Shown here one piece after another: positions 36,432 to 45,088 of a DNA stretch of 64,000 nt. Below the pieces are notes generated by a model. That model was not told the DNA's origin, ran no database searches, and saw nothing but the letters and a program-made list of their open reading frames with translations. Source of the DNA: an uncultured Lachnospiraceae bacterium (GTDB lineage: Bacteria; Bacillota; Clostridia; Lachnospirales; Lachnospiraceae). The stretch lies in NCBI GenBank assembly GCA_934309145.1, contig CAKRCW010000004.1:62001-126000 (forward strand). The letters are read 5' to 3'. Each line of letters begins with the position of its first letter. The first letter of the stretch is position 1. The translations under genes and the position numbers were made by a program.

Positions 36432-37304
36432 ATGGGTATATTTTCTGACATGGACCGGTTTGGTCTTGGTGGATATTCAGATATAGATGTAATAGAGAAG
36501 AATTCTCTATCAGGGGTTAAGTCTCAGGGAAAGGATGACGTGGTACCTGAGAAAACACCTGAGGAAAAGGAGAAGGAAGCATTATTTAGCAAGCATTATA
36601 CATGTCCGGTTTGCGACCTTACATTTACCGTGAAATGTGTGAAGGCAGGTAAGGTTAAGCTTTCCGGAAAGGATACGGATTTGCGTCCTATATATGAGGA
36701 TATGGATCCCCTGAAATATGATGCAATAACCTGTGACAAGTGTGGTTATTCTGCACTCACAAGGTATTTTGGCAAGCTTAGTACAATGCAGATAATGGAT
36801 ATCCAGAAAGAGATAGGTTCTAAATTTAGTGGAATTGATAATCATTTGGAGATATATTCATATGATGATGCTATTATAAGGCACAAATTAGCTCTTCTTA
36901 CTTCTGTTGTGAAAAGAGCTAAGAACAGTGAGAGGGCGTACACAAGCATGAAGCTCGCATGGATTCTCCGGGGCAAGAGACTTTCGCTTAAGCCGGGAAG
37001 TCCTGAGATTAAGGCACTGTATAAGGAGGAGATGGAATGTACCTCCAATGCATATGACGGATATATGCAGGCAATATCAAGAGAGCTTTTTCCTATTGCT
37101 GGAATGGATGAGCTTACATTACAGTATCTTATGGCAGATATGGCACGCAAGCTTAAGAAATACAATGAGGCAGCAAGGCTTATTGCAAATGTGCTGACTT
37201 CTAAAAGTGCGTCAGCAAGACTTAAGGACCAGGCACTCACATTGAAGGAGTTAATCAAGGATGACATGAAGAGAGATGGTATAGGTGCCACAGGTCGTAA
37301 ATAG
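36432..37304 (+). CDS. DUF2225 family protein
   Basis: A 290-residue cytoplasmic protein. Two CxxC pairs (CPVCDLTF near 58 and CDKCGYSA near 100) should bind one metal ion, and a helical C-terminal half resembling tetratricopeptide repeats follows. This is the DUF2225 layout; the function is unknown. It starts nine bases after glnS with AGGAGG and is probably cotranscribed. Confidence 0.85.
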   Translation: MGIFSDMDRFGLGGYSDIDVIEKNSLSGVKSQGKDDVVPEKTPEEKEKEALFSKHYTCPVCDLTFTVKCVKAGKVKLSGKDTDLRPIYEDMDPLKYDAITCDKCGYSALTRYFGKLSTMQIMDIQKEIGSKFSGIDNHLEIYSYDDAIIRHKLALLTSVVKRAKNSERAYTSMKLAWILRGKRLSLKPGSPEIKALYKEEMECTSNAYDGYMQAISRELFPIAGMDELTLQYLMADMARKLKKYNEAARLIANVLTSKSASARLKDQALTLKELIKDDMKRDGIGATGRK

Positions 37305-37330
37305 CAAATCGTGATTGGGGTGTATTTTGT

Positions 37331-38035
37331 ATGGGGAATCAATATTCTTCATCTAAAAAAAATATAAGAAAAAGTAATCAGAAGAAAAATCAGGAAAAAA
37401 ATAGATGTGTATATATAATGGTTTCTAAGACTTCAACATTGCCATCCAATGTAATAAAGATGTGGACTAAGCAGCCTTATGCACATACCTCTCTGGCTAT
37501 GGACATTGAATTAAATGAGATGTACAGCTTTGCAAGAAAAGGTCTTCACAATCCATTTAACTGTGGTTTTATATCGGAGGATATAACAAGCGGTGTGTTT
37601 GGCAGGGATGTGGACACAACCTGTCAGATAGCAAGACTGTGGGTTACATCAAGTCAATATAAGCGTATTAACAGGATAATTAACAGATTTAAGATGGAGA
37701 GGGAATTCTACCATTATAACTATATTGGAATATTCGGAGTAATGTGTAATCGTGCAGTTGAGAGAAGATATAATTATTTCTGCTCACAGTTTGTATATTA
37801 TGTTCTACAGGAGGCTGGAGTACAGATATTCGAAAAAAAACCCGGACTTGTAAGACCGGAGGATTTCAGAGTATGGGACGGAATGGATATAATCTATGAG
37901 GGTAAACTTAATCAGTATAGAAGATATCTTAACAATGTTTACCCGAAGGACAGATTTGGCAATTATATAGAGGATCAATCAATAAATATAGGTTATCTTG
38001 ATAATTATAAATTTGAAATAGCAGCTTCGTTGTAG
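37331..38035 (+). CDS. YiiX-like permuted NlpC/P60 cysteine hydrolase
   Basis: A 234-residue protein whose motif order, histidine first (H52 in PYAHTSLAMD) and cysteine later (C151 in NYFCSQFVYYVLQ), matches the circularly permuted papain-like amidase family (YaeF/YiiX). Members cut amide or ester bonds, often in lipids or peptidoglycan. The N-terminal 25 residues are strongly basic with no hydrophobic signal, so it appears cytoplasmic. It ends at a shared bidirectional terminator. Confidence 0.75.
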   Translation: MGNQYSSSKKNIRKSNQKKNQEKNRCVYIMVSKTSTLPSNVIKMWTKQPYAHTSLAMDIELNEMYSFARKGLHNPFNCGFISEDITSGVFGRDVDTTCQIARLWVTSSQYKRINRIINRFKMEREFYHYNYIGIFGVMCNRAVERRYNYFCSQFVYYVLQEAGVQIFEKKPGLVRPEDFRVWDGMDIIYEGKLNQYRRYLNNVYPKDRFGNYIEDQSINIGYLDNYKFEIAASL

Positions 38036-38046
38036 AATGCAGCGTG

Positions 38047-38106
38047 AAAAAACACCATATAATCATCTAAGCTTTATAAACCGGTATGATTATATGGTGC
38101 TTTTTT
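38047..38106. terminator. Bidirectional terminator
   Basis: A perfect 14-bp stem (CACCATATAATCAT with ATGATTATATGGTG) has six A before it and six T after it. It therefore works for both converging genes. The last bases overlap the stop region of the leftward gene. Confidence 0.88.
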
Positions 38107-38827
38107 ATTTTGTCTCTACATAAGTGTGATTTGTCTTTATTATGCCTCTTGGAAGTGCATCCTTAGAGTTCTTCCATGGCTCATTTTTGAATCGGTAATC
38201 AAATTTGTCTATGAACCATCCTATGTCGCCATTGACACGCTCCATGTTATCGAAGTATACCTTATTAAGGCAGTTGAGAAAATCCTCGTAGGAATCTTTT
38301 GGAAGCTTAAGTGCTCCCTGTTCAAAGAGAATACCGTAATGGCAGGTACAAAATCCTTTGCAGCTTATAAATTTATCTTTGAATGACGAATCCTTTTTCC
38401 ACAGGTGGAATATAGTGTCTATGTAACGGTCAAAGGTCTGGTCTATTCTCTGACATATAAAGCATGTACTCTCAAGCTTTCTTATATATTCTCCGACAGA
38501 GGATGCCGCCTGTTTCTTAAATAATCCACCGGATGTTGTAGCTTTTTTATCACTCAGAGCCTTTAAATCCTTTATTGTTTTGTCGGTATGGGTTTTAAGC
38601 ATAAGGGCAAGTCCTAAACGATTTTTCTCGCCATATAATATTCTTATGTGATGGCTGCAGAAGCCGAGCTCATCTGTCATTGCACGGTTGTCATCCTCCA
38701 TGTAGCTTGGGCCCATGGTATACTCAATAGCATTTTGCTCTAATTCTCTGTGCATTGCACATACTGGACATTCGCAATCACTGGAAAATGCATCATTTAC
38801 AGGTATAGTGTATAGTTGTTCTGCCAT
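38105..38827 (-). CDS. DUF6062 family cysteine-rich protein
   Basis: A 240-residue soluble protein with several cysteine/histidine groups: CECPVC near 20, LGFCSHHIRILYG near 55-65, CFIC near 120, and CKGFCTCHYGIL near 155. This agrees with the DUF6062 family common in Lachnospiraceae. The pattern suggests metal or iron-sulfur binding, but the function is unknown. It has its own promoter and is transcribed against the YiiX-like gene. Confidence 0.8.
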   Translation of the reverse strand: MAEQLYTIPVNDAFSSDCECPVCAMHRELEQNAIEYTMGPSYMEDDNRAMTDELGFCSHHIRILYGEKNRLGLALMLKTHTDKTIKDLKALSDKKATTSGGLFKKQAASSVGEYIRKLESTCFICQRIDQTFDRYIDTIFHLWKKDSSFKDKFISCKGFCTCHYGILFEQGALKLPKDSYEDFLNCLNKVYFDNMERVNGDIGWFIDKFDYRFKNEPWKNSKDALPRGIIKTNHTYVETK

Positions 38828-38866
38828 ATAAATCTCCTATTCATAAATATTAAATTAACTACAATA

Positions 38867-38895
38867 ATTATATACTAATATGTGGTTTCTTGCAA
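38867..38895 (-). promoter_or_regulatory. Sigma-A promoter for the DUF6062 gene
   Basis: On the minus strand, TTGCAA and a perfect TATAAT are separated by 17 bases, about 40 bases before the start codon. Confidence 0.7.
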
Positions 38896-38922
38896 AAGAT
38901 ATATTAATAATGTAAAATGCAT

Positions 38923-38951
38923 TTGGCACAGGTTACTTAGTTTTGTAATAA
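38923..38951 (+). promoter_or_regulatory. Probable promoter for the DNA glycosylase
   Basis: TTGGCA and TAATAA are separated by 17 bases, some 22 bases before the start codon. The very short leader makes it plausible but not certain. Confidence 0.45.
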
Positions 38952-38973
38952 ACTTATGATAAGGTGAATAATT

Positions 38974-39849
38974 ATGAAAATATATGAAAATGATAGCAAT
39001 TTAATACTTGAGGATGTATCAGATTTTGACATAGAGGATATATTGGAGTGTGGACAGTGTTTCCATTTTTTAAAGATAGCCGACCATGAATATCACATAT
39101 GTGCCAAGGGAAGATTTCTTCATATAAAACAGGAATGTGGCAGTGTTAATAAGGTGATATTTTATAACACAACAATTAGTGATTATGAGGAGGTATGGAA
39201 GGATTATTTTGATATGAATACTGACTACCGGCACATAAAAAAGATGATACTTTCCATAGATGACAGACTTGAAACTGCTATAAGGGCAAAGGCGGGCATA
39301 AGAATTTTACATCAGGATTTTTTTGAGACATTAATATCATTTATAATATCTCAGAATAAGCAGATACCACACATAAAGCAGCTGGTACATACATTGTCAT
39401 TAAGGTATGGGACAAGGGTGGATGGCTACGATGAGTATTTATTCCCTGCTGTTGATAAGCTTAATGATGTAAGTGTTGATGAGCTTAAGGAGTGTAAGGT
39501 TGGATTTCGTGCACCTTACATAAGAGATGCTGTAAGTCGTGTCTATAACGGGGATATAAAAGAGGATGAGCTTAAATGCATGTCGGTACAGGATGCGAGA
39601 GAGAAGCTTATGACAATACATGGTGTTGGTGAGAAGGTATCTAACTGTGTATTGTTGTTCGGACTTGGGCGTATGGATGTTTTTCCTGTGGATGTATGGA
39701 TGAAGAGAATCATGGAGTTTATGTATTTTGGAAAGGACACAAAGAAGGAAGTTATAGAGAGCTTTGCGTGTGAAAAATACGGAGAATATGCGGGATATGC
39801 ACAGCAATATCTGTTTCATTATGGAAGGGAAAACGGAATTGGAAAATAA
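38974..39849 (+). CDS. 8-oxoguanine DNA glycosylase (OGG1-like, HhH-GPD)
   Basis: A 291-residue base-excision repair enzyme. An N-terminal OGG-type domain carries the ECGQCFHF motif. The helix-hairpin-helix is IHGVGEKVSNCVLLFG with the catalytic lysine K221, and the aspartate D240 follows in FPVDVWMKR. The lysine indicates a bifunctional glycosylase/lyase, unlike AlkA. It removes oxidised guanine. There is no FeS cluster motif at the C-terminus. Confidence 0.88.
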   Translation: MKIYENDSNLILEDVSDFDIEDILECGQCFHFLKIADHEYHICAKGRFLHIKQECGSVNKVIFYNTTISDYEEVWKDYFDMNTDYRHIKKMILSIDDRLETAIRAKAGIRILHQDFFETLISFIISQNKQIPHIKQLVHTLSLRYGTRVDGYDEYLFPAVDKLNDVSVDELKECKVGFRAPYIRDAVSRVYNGDIKEDELKCMSVQDAREKLMTIHGVGEKVSNCVLLFGLGRMDVFPVDVWMKRIMEFMYFGKDTKKEVIESFACEKYGEYAGYAQQYLFHYGRENGIGK

Positions 39850-39884
39850 TGTGTGTATATTTTGTTAAAAGTTAAAATTAGGGG

Positions 39885-39912
39885 TTGATTTTTTCTGGAA
39901 AATGGGTACAAT
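39885..39912 (+). promoter_or_regulatory. groESL promoter
   Basis: TTGATT and TACAAT are separated by 16 bases. The predicted start point is near 39919, immediately before the CIRCE operator, so repressor binding would block initiation. Confidence 0.65.
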
Positions 39913-39922
39913 AATAATTATG

Positions 39923-39949
39923 TTAGCACTCAATAATAGTGAGTGCTAA
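39923..39949. promoter_or_regulatory. CIRCE operator (HrcA binding site)
   Basis: TTAGCACTC, nine bases, then GAGTGCTAA: a perfect match to the CIRCE inverted repeat. HrcA bound here represses groESL until heat or unfolded protein titrates GroEL. hrcA itself is not in the window. Confidence 0.97.
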
Positions 39950-39983
39950 AAAAGAAGGGAATAATTGTTAGGAGGAATATAAA

Positions 39984-40268
39984 ATGAAATTAGCACCTTT
40001 AGGAGACAGAGTTGTATTAAAAGAGGCAGTTGCAGAGGAGACTACTAAGTCTGGTATCGTATTACCATCTCAGGCTAAGGAGAAGCCACAGTACGCAGAG
40101 GTTATTGAGGTTGGTCCTGGAGCAGTAGTTGATGGAAAGACAGTTCCTATGGAAGTTAAGGCTGGCGATAAGGTTATCTATCAGAAGTATGCCGGAACAG
40201 AGGTTAAGCTTGGCGATGATGAGTACATTATAGTTAAGCAGTCAGATATACTTGCAGTTATTAAATAA
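39984..40268 (+). CDS. groES: Co-chaperonin GroES
   Basis: A 94-residue protein that caps the GroEL chamber. It starts MKLAPLGDRVVLKEA, has the mobile-loop region (EETTKSGIVLPSQAKEKPQ) and ends YIIVKQSDILAVIK. Its length is standard. It is the first gene behind CIRCE, with groEL 22 bases downstream. Confidence 0.98.
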   Translation: MKLAPLGDRVVLKEAVAEETTKSGIVLPSQAKEKPQYAEVIEVGPGAVVDGKTVPMEVKAGDKVIYQKYAGTEVKLGDDEYIIVKQSDILAVIK

Positions 40269-40290
40269 TTATTATTAGGAGGCAATAGAA

Positions 40291-41919
40291 ATGGCAAAGG
40301 AAATTAAATACGGAGCTGAGGCTAGAAAGGCTCTTGAAGCAGGCGTAAATCAGTTAGCAGATACAGTTAGTGTAACACTTGGACCAAAAGGAAGAAACGT
40401 AGTTTTAGCAAAGTCTTTTGGCACACCACTTATAACTAATGACGGTGTTACAATAGCTAAGGAGATTACATTAGAAGATCCATTTGAGGATATGGGCGCA
40501 CAGATAGTTAAGGAAGTAGCTACTAAGACAAATGATGTAGCAGGTGATGGTACAACAACAGCTACAGTTTTGGCACAGGCTATGATTAACGAAGGTATGA
40601 AGAACCTTGCAGCAGGTGCTAACCCAATCGTACTTAGAAAGGGTATGAAGAAGGCTTGTGATGCAGCAGTTGAGGCTATATCAGAGATGAGCCAGTCAAT
40701 CAATGGCAAGGATCAGATTGCAAGAGTTGCATCTATCTCAGCAGGAGATGACAGTGTTGGTGAGCTTGTTGCTGACGCTATGGAGAAGGTTTCTAAGGAT
40801 GGTGTTATCACTATCGAGGAATCAAAGACAATGAAAACAGAGCTTGACCTTGTAGAAGGTATGCAGTTTGACAGAGGTTATGTATCAGCTTACATGGCAA
40901 CAGATATGGAGAAGATGGTTGCAGAGCTTGATAACCCATATATCCTTATAACAGATAAGAAGATTTCTAATATTCAGGATATACTTCCACTTCTTGAGCA
41001 GATAGTTCAGGGTGGTCAGAAGCTCCTTATCATCGCTGAGGACATTGAGGGCGAGGCTCTTACAACACTTATCGTTAATAAGCTTCGTGGTACATTCTCA
41101 GTTGTAGGTGTTAAGGCTCCTGGTTATGGTGACAGAAGAAAAGAGATGTTACAGGATATAGCAATCCTTACAGGTGGTACAGTTATCTCTGAGGAGCTTG
41201 GATATGACCTTAAGGAGACAACTATGGATCAGCTTGGTCGTGCTAAGAGTGTTAAGGTTGCTAAGGAGAATACAGTAATCGTTGATGGTTATGGTGCTAA
41301 GGAGGATATCGAGGCAAGAGTTAATGTTATTAAGACACAGCTTGCTGAGACAACTTCTGAGTTTGATAAGGAGAAGTTACAGGAGAGACTTGCTAAGCTT
41401 GCAGGTGGTGTAGCTGTTATCCGTGTAGGTGCTGCAACAGAGACAGAGATGAAGGAAGCTAAGCTTCGTCTTGAGGATGCTCTTAATGCTACAAGAGCTG
41501 CTGTTGAAGAGGGTATCATCGCAGGTGGTGGTTCAGCTTACATCCACACAACTAAGAAGCTTGCTGCTCTTATTGATGGTCTTGATGGTGATGAAAAGAC
41601 AGGTGCTATCATCGTAGCTAAGGCTCTTGAAGCTCCACTTGCTCATATTGCTGCAAATGCAGGTCTTGAGGGTGCAGTTATCATCAACAAGATTAAGGAG
41701 TCAGAGGCAGGAGTTGGCTTTGATGCTTACAAGGAAGAGTATGTAAACATGATTGATGCAGGTATCATAGATCCTGTTAAGGTTACAAGAACAGCTCTCC
41801 AGAATGCAACATCAGTTGCTTCTACATTCCTCACAACAGAGTCAGTTGTTGCTGATATTAAGGAAGACGCTCCAGCTATGCCAGCAGGTGGCATGGGTGG
41901 CGGAATGGGTATGATGTAA
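40291..41919 (+). CDS. groEL: Chaperonin GroEL
   Basis: A 542-residue ATP-driven folding chaperonin forming double heptamer rings. The N-terminal VTLGPKGRNVVL, GDGTTTATVLA ATP site, apical VEGMQFDRGYVS and the flexible C-terminal GGMGGGMGMM are present. RBS AGGAGG is strong. Codon choice is biased, as expected for an abundant protein. Confidence 0.98.
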   Translation: MAKEIKYGAEARKALEAGVNQLADTVSVTLGPKGRNVVLAKSFGTPLITNDGVTIAKEITLEDPFEDMGAQIVKEVATKTNDVAGDGTTTATVLAQAMINEGMKNLAAGANPIVLRKGMKKACDAAVEAISEMSQSINGKDQIARVASISAGDDSVGELVADAMEKVSKDGVITIEESKTMKTELDLVEGMQFDRGYVSAYMATDMEKMVAELDNPYILITDKKISNIQDILPLLEQIVQGGQKLLIIAEDIEGEALTTLIVNKLRGTFSVVGVKAPGYGDRRKEMLQDIAILTGGTVISEELGYDLKETTMDQLGRAKSVKVAKENTVIVDGYGAKEDIEARVNVIKTQLAETTSEFDKEKLQERLAKLAGGVAVIRVGAATETEMKEAKLRLEDALNATRAAVEEGIIAGGGSAYIHTTKKLAALIDGLDGDEKTGAIIVAKALEAPLAHIAANAGLEGAVIINKIKESEAGVGFDAYKEEYVNMIDAGIIDPVKVTRTALQNATSVASTFLTTESVVADIKEDAPAMPAGGMGGGMGMM

Positions 41920-41946
41920 TCCATTCTCAGTAGTTTAATATAAAGA

Positions 41947-41997
41947 CTGCCCTTATGCATGGCTTTATTAAGTCTGTGGCATAAGGGCAGTTTTTTT
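41947..41997 (+). terminator. groESL terminator
   Basis: A 12-bp perfect stem, CTGCCCTTATGC with GCATAAGGGCAG, has a 20-base loop and a run of seven T. Confidence 0.92.
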
Positions 41998-42016
41998 GTA
42001 TTATAGATATGATTTG

Positions 42017-42045
42017 TTGACATGGTAATAAAAATATCATATAAT
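42017..42045 (+). promoter_or_regulatory. Consensus promoter of the YefM/YoeB locus
   Basis: A perfect TTGACA and a perfect TATAAT are separated by 17 bases. Just downstream, TACG and CGTA repeats around ACGAAAAAACGTACGAAA may be the operator for autorepression by the antitoxin. Confidence 0.8.
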
Positions 42046-42097
42046 ATAAATACGAAAAAACGTACGAAATATAATACTAAAAATGGAGGTGTATGAA

Positions 42098-42355
42098 ATG
42101 TTAGCTGTAAAATCAATGGATGTAAGAGATAATTTTAAAGCATTTTGCGATAAAGTTTTTAATGGTGAGACAGTAATTGTTTCAAGACCAAAGAATGAAA
42201 ATATAGTTATGATATCTGAAAATGAATATAACGATATGATGAAGGCTTGGAGAAATGCAGAGTATCTTGCCATGCTGGATAAATCTATGGCTGAAGCCAA
42301 GTCAGGTGGTTTTGTTACAAAGACAATAGATGAGTTAGGGGAGTACGAACGATGA
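42098..42355 (+). CDS. YefM/Phd-type antitoxin
   Basis: An 85-residue protein of the Phd/YefM fold. The N-terminal half (AVKSMDVRDNFKAFCDKVFNGETVIVSRP) is the DNA-binding domain and the C-terminal helices (YNDMMKAWRNAEYLAMLDKSM) are the toxin-neutralising region. GGAGG eight bases before the ATG at 42098 fixes the start. Its stop overlaps the toxin ATG (ATGA), the usual layout, but the toxin is truncated, so this is now an orphan antitoxin or repressor. Confidence 0.85.
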   Translation: MLAVKSMDVRDNFKAFCDKVFNGETVIVSRPKNENIVMISENEYNDMMKAWRNAEYLAMLDKSMAEAKSGGFVTKTIDELGEYER

Positions 42356-42447
42356 ATATAGTATTTACATTTACTGCATGGCAGCAATATTTGAGCTGGC
42401 AGAGGGAAGATAAAAAAATAGATAAACTTATACAGGCTTACATATAA
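42352..42447 (+). pseudogene. Truncated YoeB-type toxin remnant
   Basis: Only 31 codons remain: MNIVFTFTAWQQYLSWQRED continues through KKIDKLIQAYI to a stop. This matches the first third of YoeB RNases (pattern xxxAWxxYxxWQxxDKKxxxKINxLI). The normal remaining 50 or so residues, including the catalytic glutamate, arginine and C-terminal His-Tyr, are absent, and I find no continuation in any frame downstream. The reading frame starts inside the antitoxin stop, so it derives from a once normal operon. Confidence 0.8.
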
Positions 42448-42794
42448 TTTTGATAATTATCATAATCTTATTATTTATTCTTGTAAATTTCATTATGAAG
42501 ATTAATTCTATTATAAATTAATAATCTCAAAATAAAAAATTAATTCGATAAAAATTTAAATTAAAACTTTAAAAATGTATTGACATACTTTATCTATAAT
42601 GCCCCTTTTATAAAAAATATCATGGTACACACAACGAATAACAATAAAAACATATCGAAAAACGATAAATAAATATTGACATACAATATAATCAAGAGTA
42701 TTATAATGTATGTCAATTTTTATTTGTATTTTTAATTTATTTAAGAAATATGCTTGATTAAAAATCATATTCATTTAAGGAGGTTTTTAGAGAA
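42448..42794. other. Very AT-rich gap with operator-like repeats
   Basis: About 350 bases without a gene. The first part could be the eroded rest of the toxin gene, but nothing recognisable remains. At 42580 a TTGACATAC block repeats the arm of the operator at 42676. The rest is low-complexity A/T sequence with stops in all frames. Confidence 0.6.
42676..42716 (+). promoter_or_regulatory. Promoter within a 17-bp inverted repeat operator
   Basis: TTGACATACAATATAAT and ATTATAATGTATGTCAA are inverted copies with one mismatch and seven bases between them. The left arm begins with a perfect TTGACA. TATTAT, 17 bases on, gives the -10 inside the right arm. A protein bound to the dyad would cover the promoter. 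The helix-turn-helix protein of the same operon is the obvious candidate. Confidence 0.75.
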
Positions 42795-43244
42795 ATGAAG
42801 GGTAACAGTATCACAGGGGCGACAAAGATATTGCTTGATATTATGTTTTATGTAGGGATTGTGGTCACATTGACATTGCCGGTTTCGTTTTATTTTTACG
42901 GTAAGTATAATGAGTTTTTCAAAATCTATTATATACAGATGGTAGTTATATTTATGATAGCCGGAGTATTTGCAGTTTTGATATTGTATGAGTTAAGAAG
43001 AATATTTAAGACAGTGCTTAATGATGACTGCTTTGTGAAGAGCAATGTAAGAAGTCTTAACCGCATGGGTATATACAGCTTTGCGATAATGCTTGTCATG
43101 CTGTGCAGGCTGCCTATGTTCTTCACACCTGCTGTGTTTGTGATAGTTGTAGTATTTCTTATAGCAGGTCTTTTTTCAAGGGTGCTTGCTATAGTATTTG
43201 ACAGGGCAGTGGAATATAAGCAGGAAAATGATTTTACAATATAA
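42795..43244 (+). CDS. DUF2975 four-helix membrane protein
   Basis: A 149-residue protein with four hydrophobic helices (about 13-36, 48-69, 92-112, 113-135) and a charged loop LRRIFKTVLNDDCFVKSNVR between the second and third. This matches DUF2975, which is regularly encoded beside a small YozG-like HTH regulator, as here 14 bases downstream. AAGGAGG precedes the start. The function is unknown; membrane stress sensing has been a natural guess. Confidence 0.82.
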   Translation: MKGNSITGATKILLDIMFYVGIVVTLTLPVSFYFYGKYNEFFKIYYIQMVVIFMIAGVFAVLILYELRRIFKTVLNDDCFVKSNVRSLNRMGIYSFAIMLVMLCRLPMFFTPAVFVIVVVFLIAGLFSRVLAIVFDRAVEYKQENDFTI

Positions 43245-43258
43245 GGAGCATTGATATT

Positions 43259-43465
43259 ATGGCGATAAGAATAGATTTAGATGTAGTTATGGCACAGAGG
43301 AAAAAAGGACTAGCAGAGCTTGCGAAGGAGGTAGATATAACGCAGGCAAACTTGTCAATTCTTAAGAATAACAAGGCTAAGGCTATCCGGTTTTCGACAC
43401 TTGATTCTATATGTAAGGCTTTGGATTGTCAGCCAGGGGATATTATAACCTATGTTGATGATTAG
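43259..43465 (+). CDS. YozG-like Cro/CI helix-turn-helix regulator
   Basis: A 68-residue protein that is all DNA-binding domain: DLDVVMAQRKKGLAELAKEV, then the recognition helix ITQANLSILKNNKAKAIRFS and LDSICKALDCQPGDIITYV. It belongs to the XRE family of the YozG type. The operon promoter lies inside an inverted repeat, so autoregulation is likely. No ligand domain is present. Confidence 0.92.
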   Translation: MAIRIDLDVVMAQRKKGLAELAKEVDITQANLSILKNNKAKAIRFSTLDSICKALDCQPGDIITYVDD

Positions 43466-43482
43466 GATGGGGGTAAATATTT

Positions 43483-45039
43483 ATGGAGATAACAGCTAAA
43501 GAAGTTATTGATAATAATGACAATAATAACAATGATAACAGGAAACTAAACAGATTTAAAACCTGTGGCTTATGGGCTGTATTGTATGGACTGATATGGA
43601 CGGTTTGTTTATATAAGAATACATCAGGAATAATGACAATAGTATTTGCTGTGGCAACTATAGCGTATTTATTTCTTATTATAATAAGGTCAGCCAAGAG
43701 CAGGGCATATGGCTATGGAGTAAAGGATAAATTCATATATAAACCTGTTGTGCCATATCTTGTCGGTATATTATTGCTAGGAGCTTCTGTATTTTGTACA
43801 GATGATAGTTTTATTATATTTATGAACTATATTGGAATATACATTCTTGCGATGACAGTGCTGCTCATGTGCTTTGGAAATCTGGAGAGATTCGGACTTG
43901 CGGGGTATATAAATAGTCTCATTGGTATGGCCGTAGCTCCGTTTAAGTATATATTTTCAATTTTTGGCGATGGATTTATGTATATGAGGACGCGCAAGGA
44001 TAAGGTTTCTATAATACCATATATAGCACTTGGAATTGCACTTGCATTACCATTAATGGCGCTTGTTATTGTTATGCTTTCAAATGCGGATGTTGTATTT
44101 AAAACCTTTGTTGAAAAGGGTGTAAATAATCTTGAGATATCTTCAAATATGGTTGGATTTATTGTTTCACTGATAGTTTCTGTTGTTTATGCTTACGGTA
44201 TATATTGCAGAATGAATGAATATAGTTTTTTATCTGTTTATACAAATCAAAAGAATGTAGAGCCGGTAATAGGCATCGCATTTAGTATTATGCTTACTAT
44301 GGTGTATGTAGTATTTTCAGGTATACAGATAATAACATTATTTGCAAAGGAGCGCATGCTTCCTGATGGGTACACATATTCTGAATATGCCAGACAGGGA
44401 TTTTTCCAGCTTTTATTTGTGGCAGCAATGAACCTTATAGTTGTGCTTATATGTAATCATGTATTTAAGGATAATAAATTACTTAAAATAATACTAACAG
44501 TTATGTGTGGCTGTACCTATATAATGATTATATCGTCAGCAGTCAGGATAACTATGTATATAAAGACATACGACCTTACTTATCTGAGACTACTTGTTAT
44601 ATTTGCACTTATTAACCTGTCATGCTTATTTGCAGGGGCTATAATATCTGTATATAATAAAAAATTTAATCTGGTTAAGTATATAATCATGGTTTGTGGT
44701 GCTTTGTATATAACGCTCTCTTTTGTACATCCTACAGCTATAATAGCAAGATACAATCTTGATAAGAGCATAGAGAGAATTGAAAATGCTGACGGGGAAG
44801 TGTTTGATATTGATATATCATATGTGCTTGGCTGTTCTGATGATGCTACATATTATGTATATAAATTTTATGACGAAATTAACACTATGTCGTATACAAA
44901 CAATGATATGAAGAATGAATGTATGTTATATTTTAGAAATGTAAGGTTTGATTACAGGACATCAGATAATAAAATCAGGGGATTTAATCTGTCGCGTTAT
45001 AGGGCATACAGGGCTTCTGATAAAGCGATAGAAAAATAA
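43483..45039 (+). CDS. DUF4153/DUF4173-like polytopic membrane protein
   Basis: A 518-residue protein with an Asn-rich cytoplasmic N-terminus (about 1-22), around ten to twelve membrane helices, and a soluble C-terminal domain of about 95 residues. A run FSGIQIITLFAKERMLPDGYTYSEYARQGFFQL in the middle is characteristic of DUF4153/DUF4173 proteins. It follows the HTH gene by 17 bases in the same operon. Function unknown. Confidence 0.75.
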   Translation: MEITAKEVIDNNDNNNNDNRKLNRFKTCGLWAVLYGLIWTVCLYKNTSGIMTIVFAVATIAYLFLIIIRSAKSRAYGYGVKDKFIYKPVVPYLVGILLLGASVFCTDDSFIIFMNYIGIYILAMTVLLMCFGNLERFGLAGYINSLIGMAVAPFKYIFSIFGDGFMYMRTRKDKVSIIPYIALGIALALPLMALVIVMLSNADVVFKTFVEKGVNNLEISSNMVGFIVSLIVSVVYAYGIYCRMNEYSFLSVYTNQKNVEPVIGIAFSIMLTMVYVVFSGIQIITLFAKERMLPDGYTYSEYARQGFFQLLFVAAMNLIVVLICNHVFKDNKLLKIILTVMCGCTYIMIISSAVRITMYIKTYDLTYLRLLVIFALINLSCLFAGAIISVYNKKFNLVKYIIMVCGALYITLSFVHPTAIIARYNLDKSIERIENADGEVFDIDISYVLGCSDDATYYVYKFYDEINTMSYTNNDMKNECMLYFRNVRFDYRTSDNKIRGFNLSRYRAYRASDKAIEK

Positions 45040-45060
45040 CAAAAAATTTTAAAAATAGTA

Positions 45061-45088
45061 TTGACAAAAAAACAATTAGTGTTATACT
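45061..45088 (+). promoter_or_regulatory. clpB promoter
   Basis: A perfect TTGACA and TATACT are separated by 16 bases. In the leader, GGGTGCTGCT and GGTAGTACCC can pair in a short hairpin. There is no CIRCE and no CtsR heptad repeat, so heat control by those repressors is not supported. Confidence 0.7.

Noticed and set aside
42580..42600. TTGACA followed by TATAAT as a second promoter
   Set aside because: Only nine bases separate the boxes, which is too short for sigma-A. The block is better seen as a partial copy of the operator arm.
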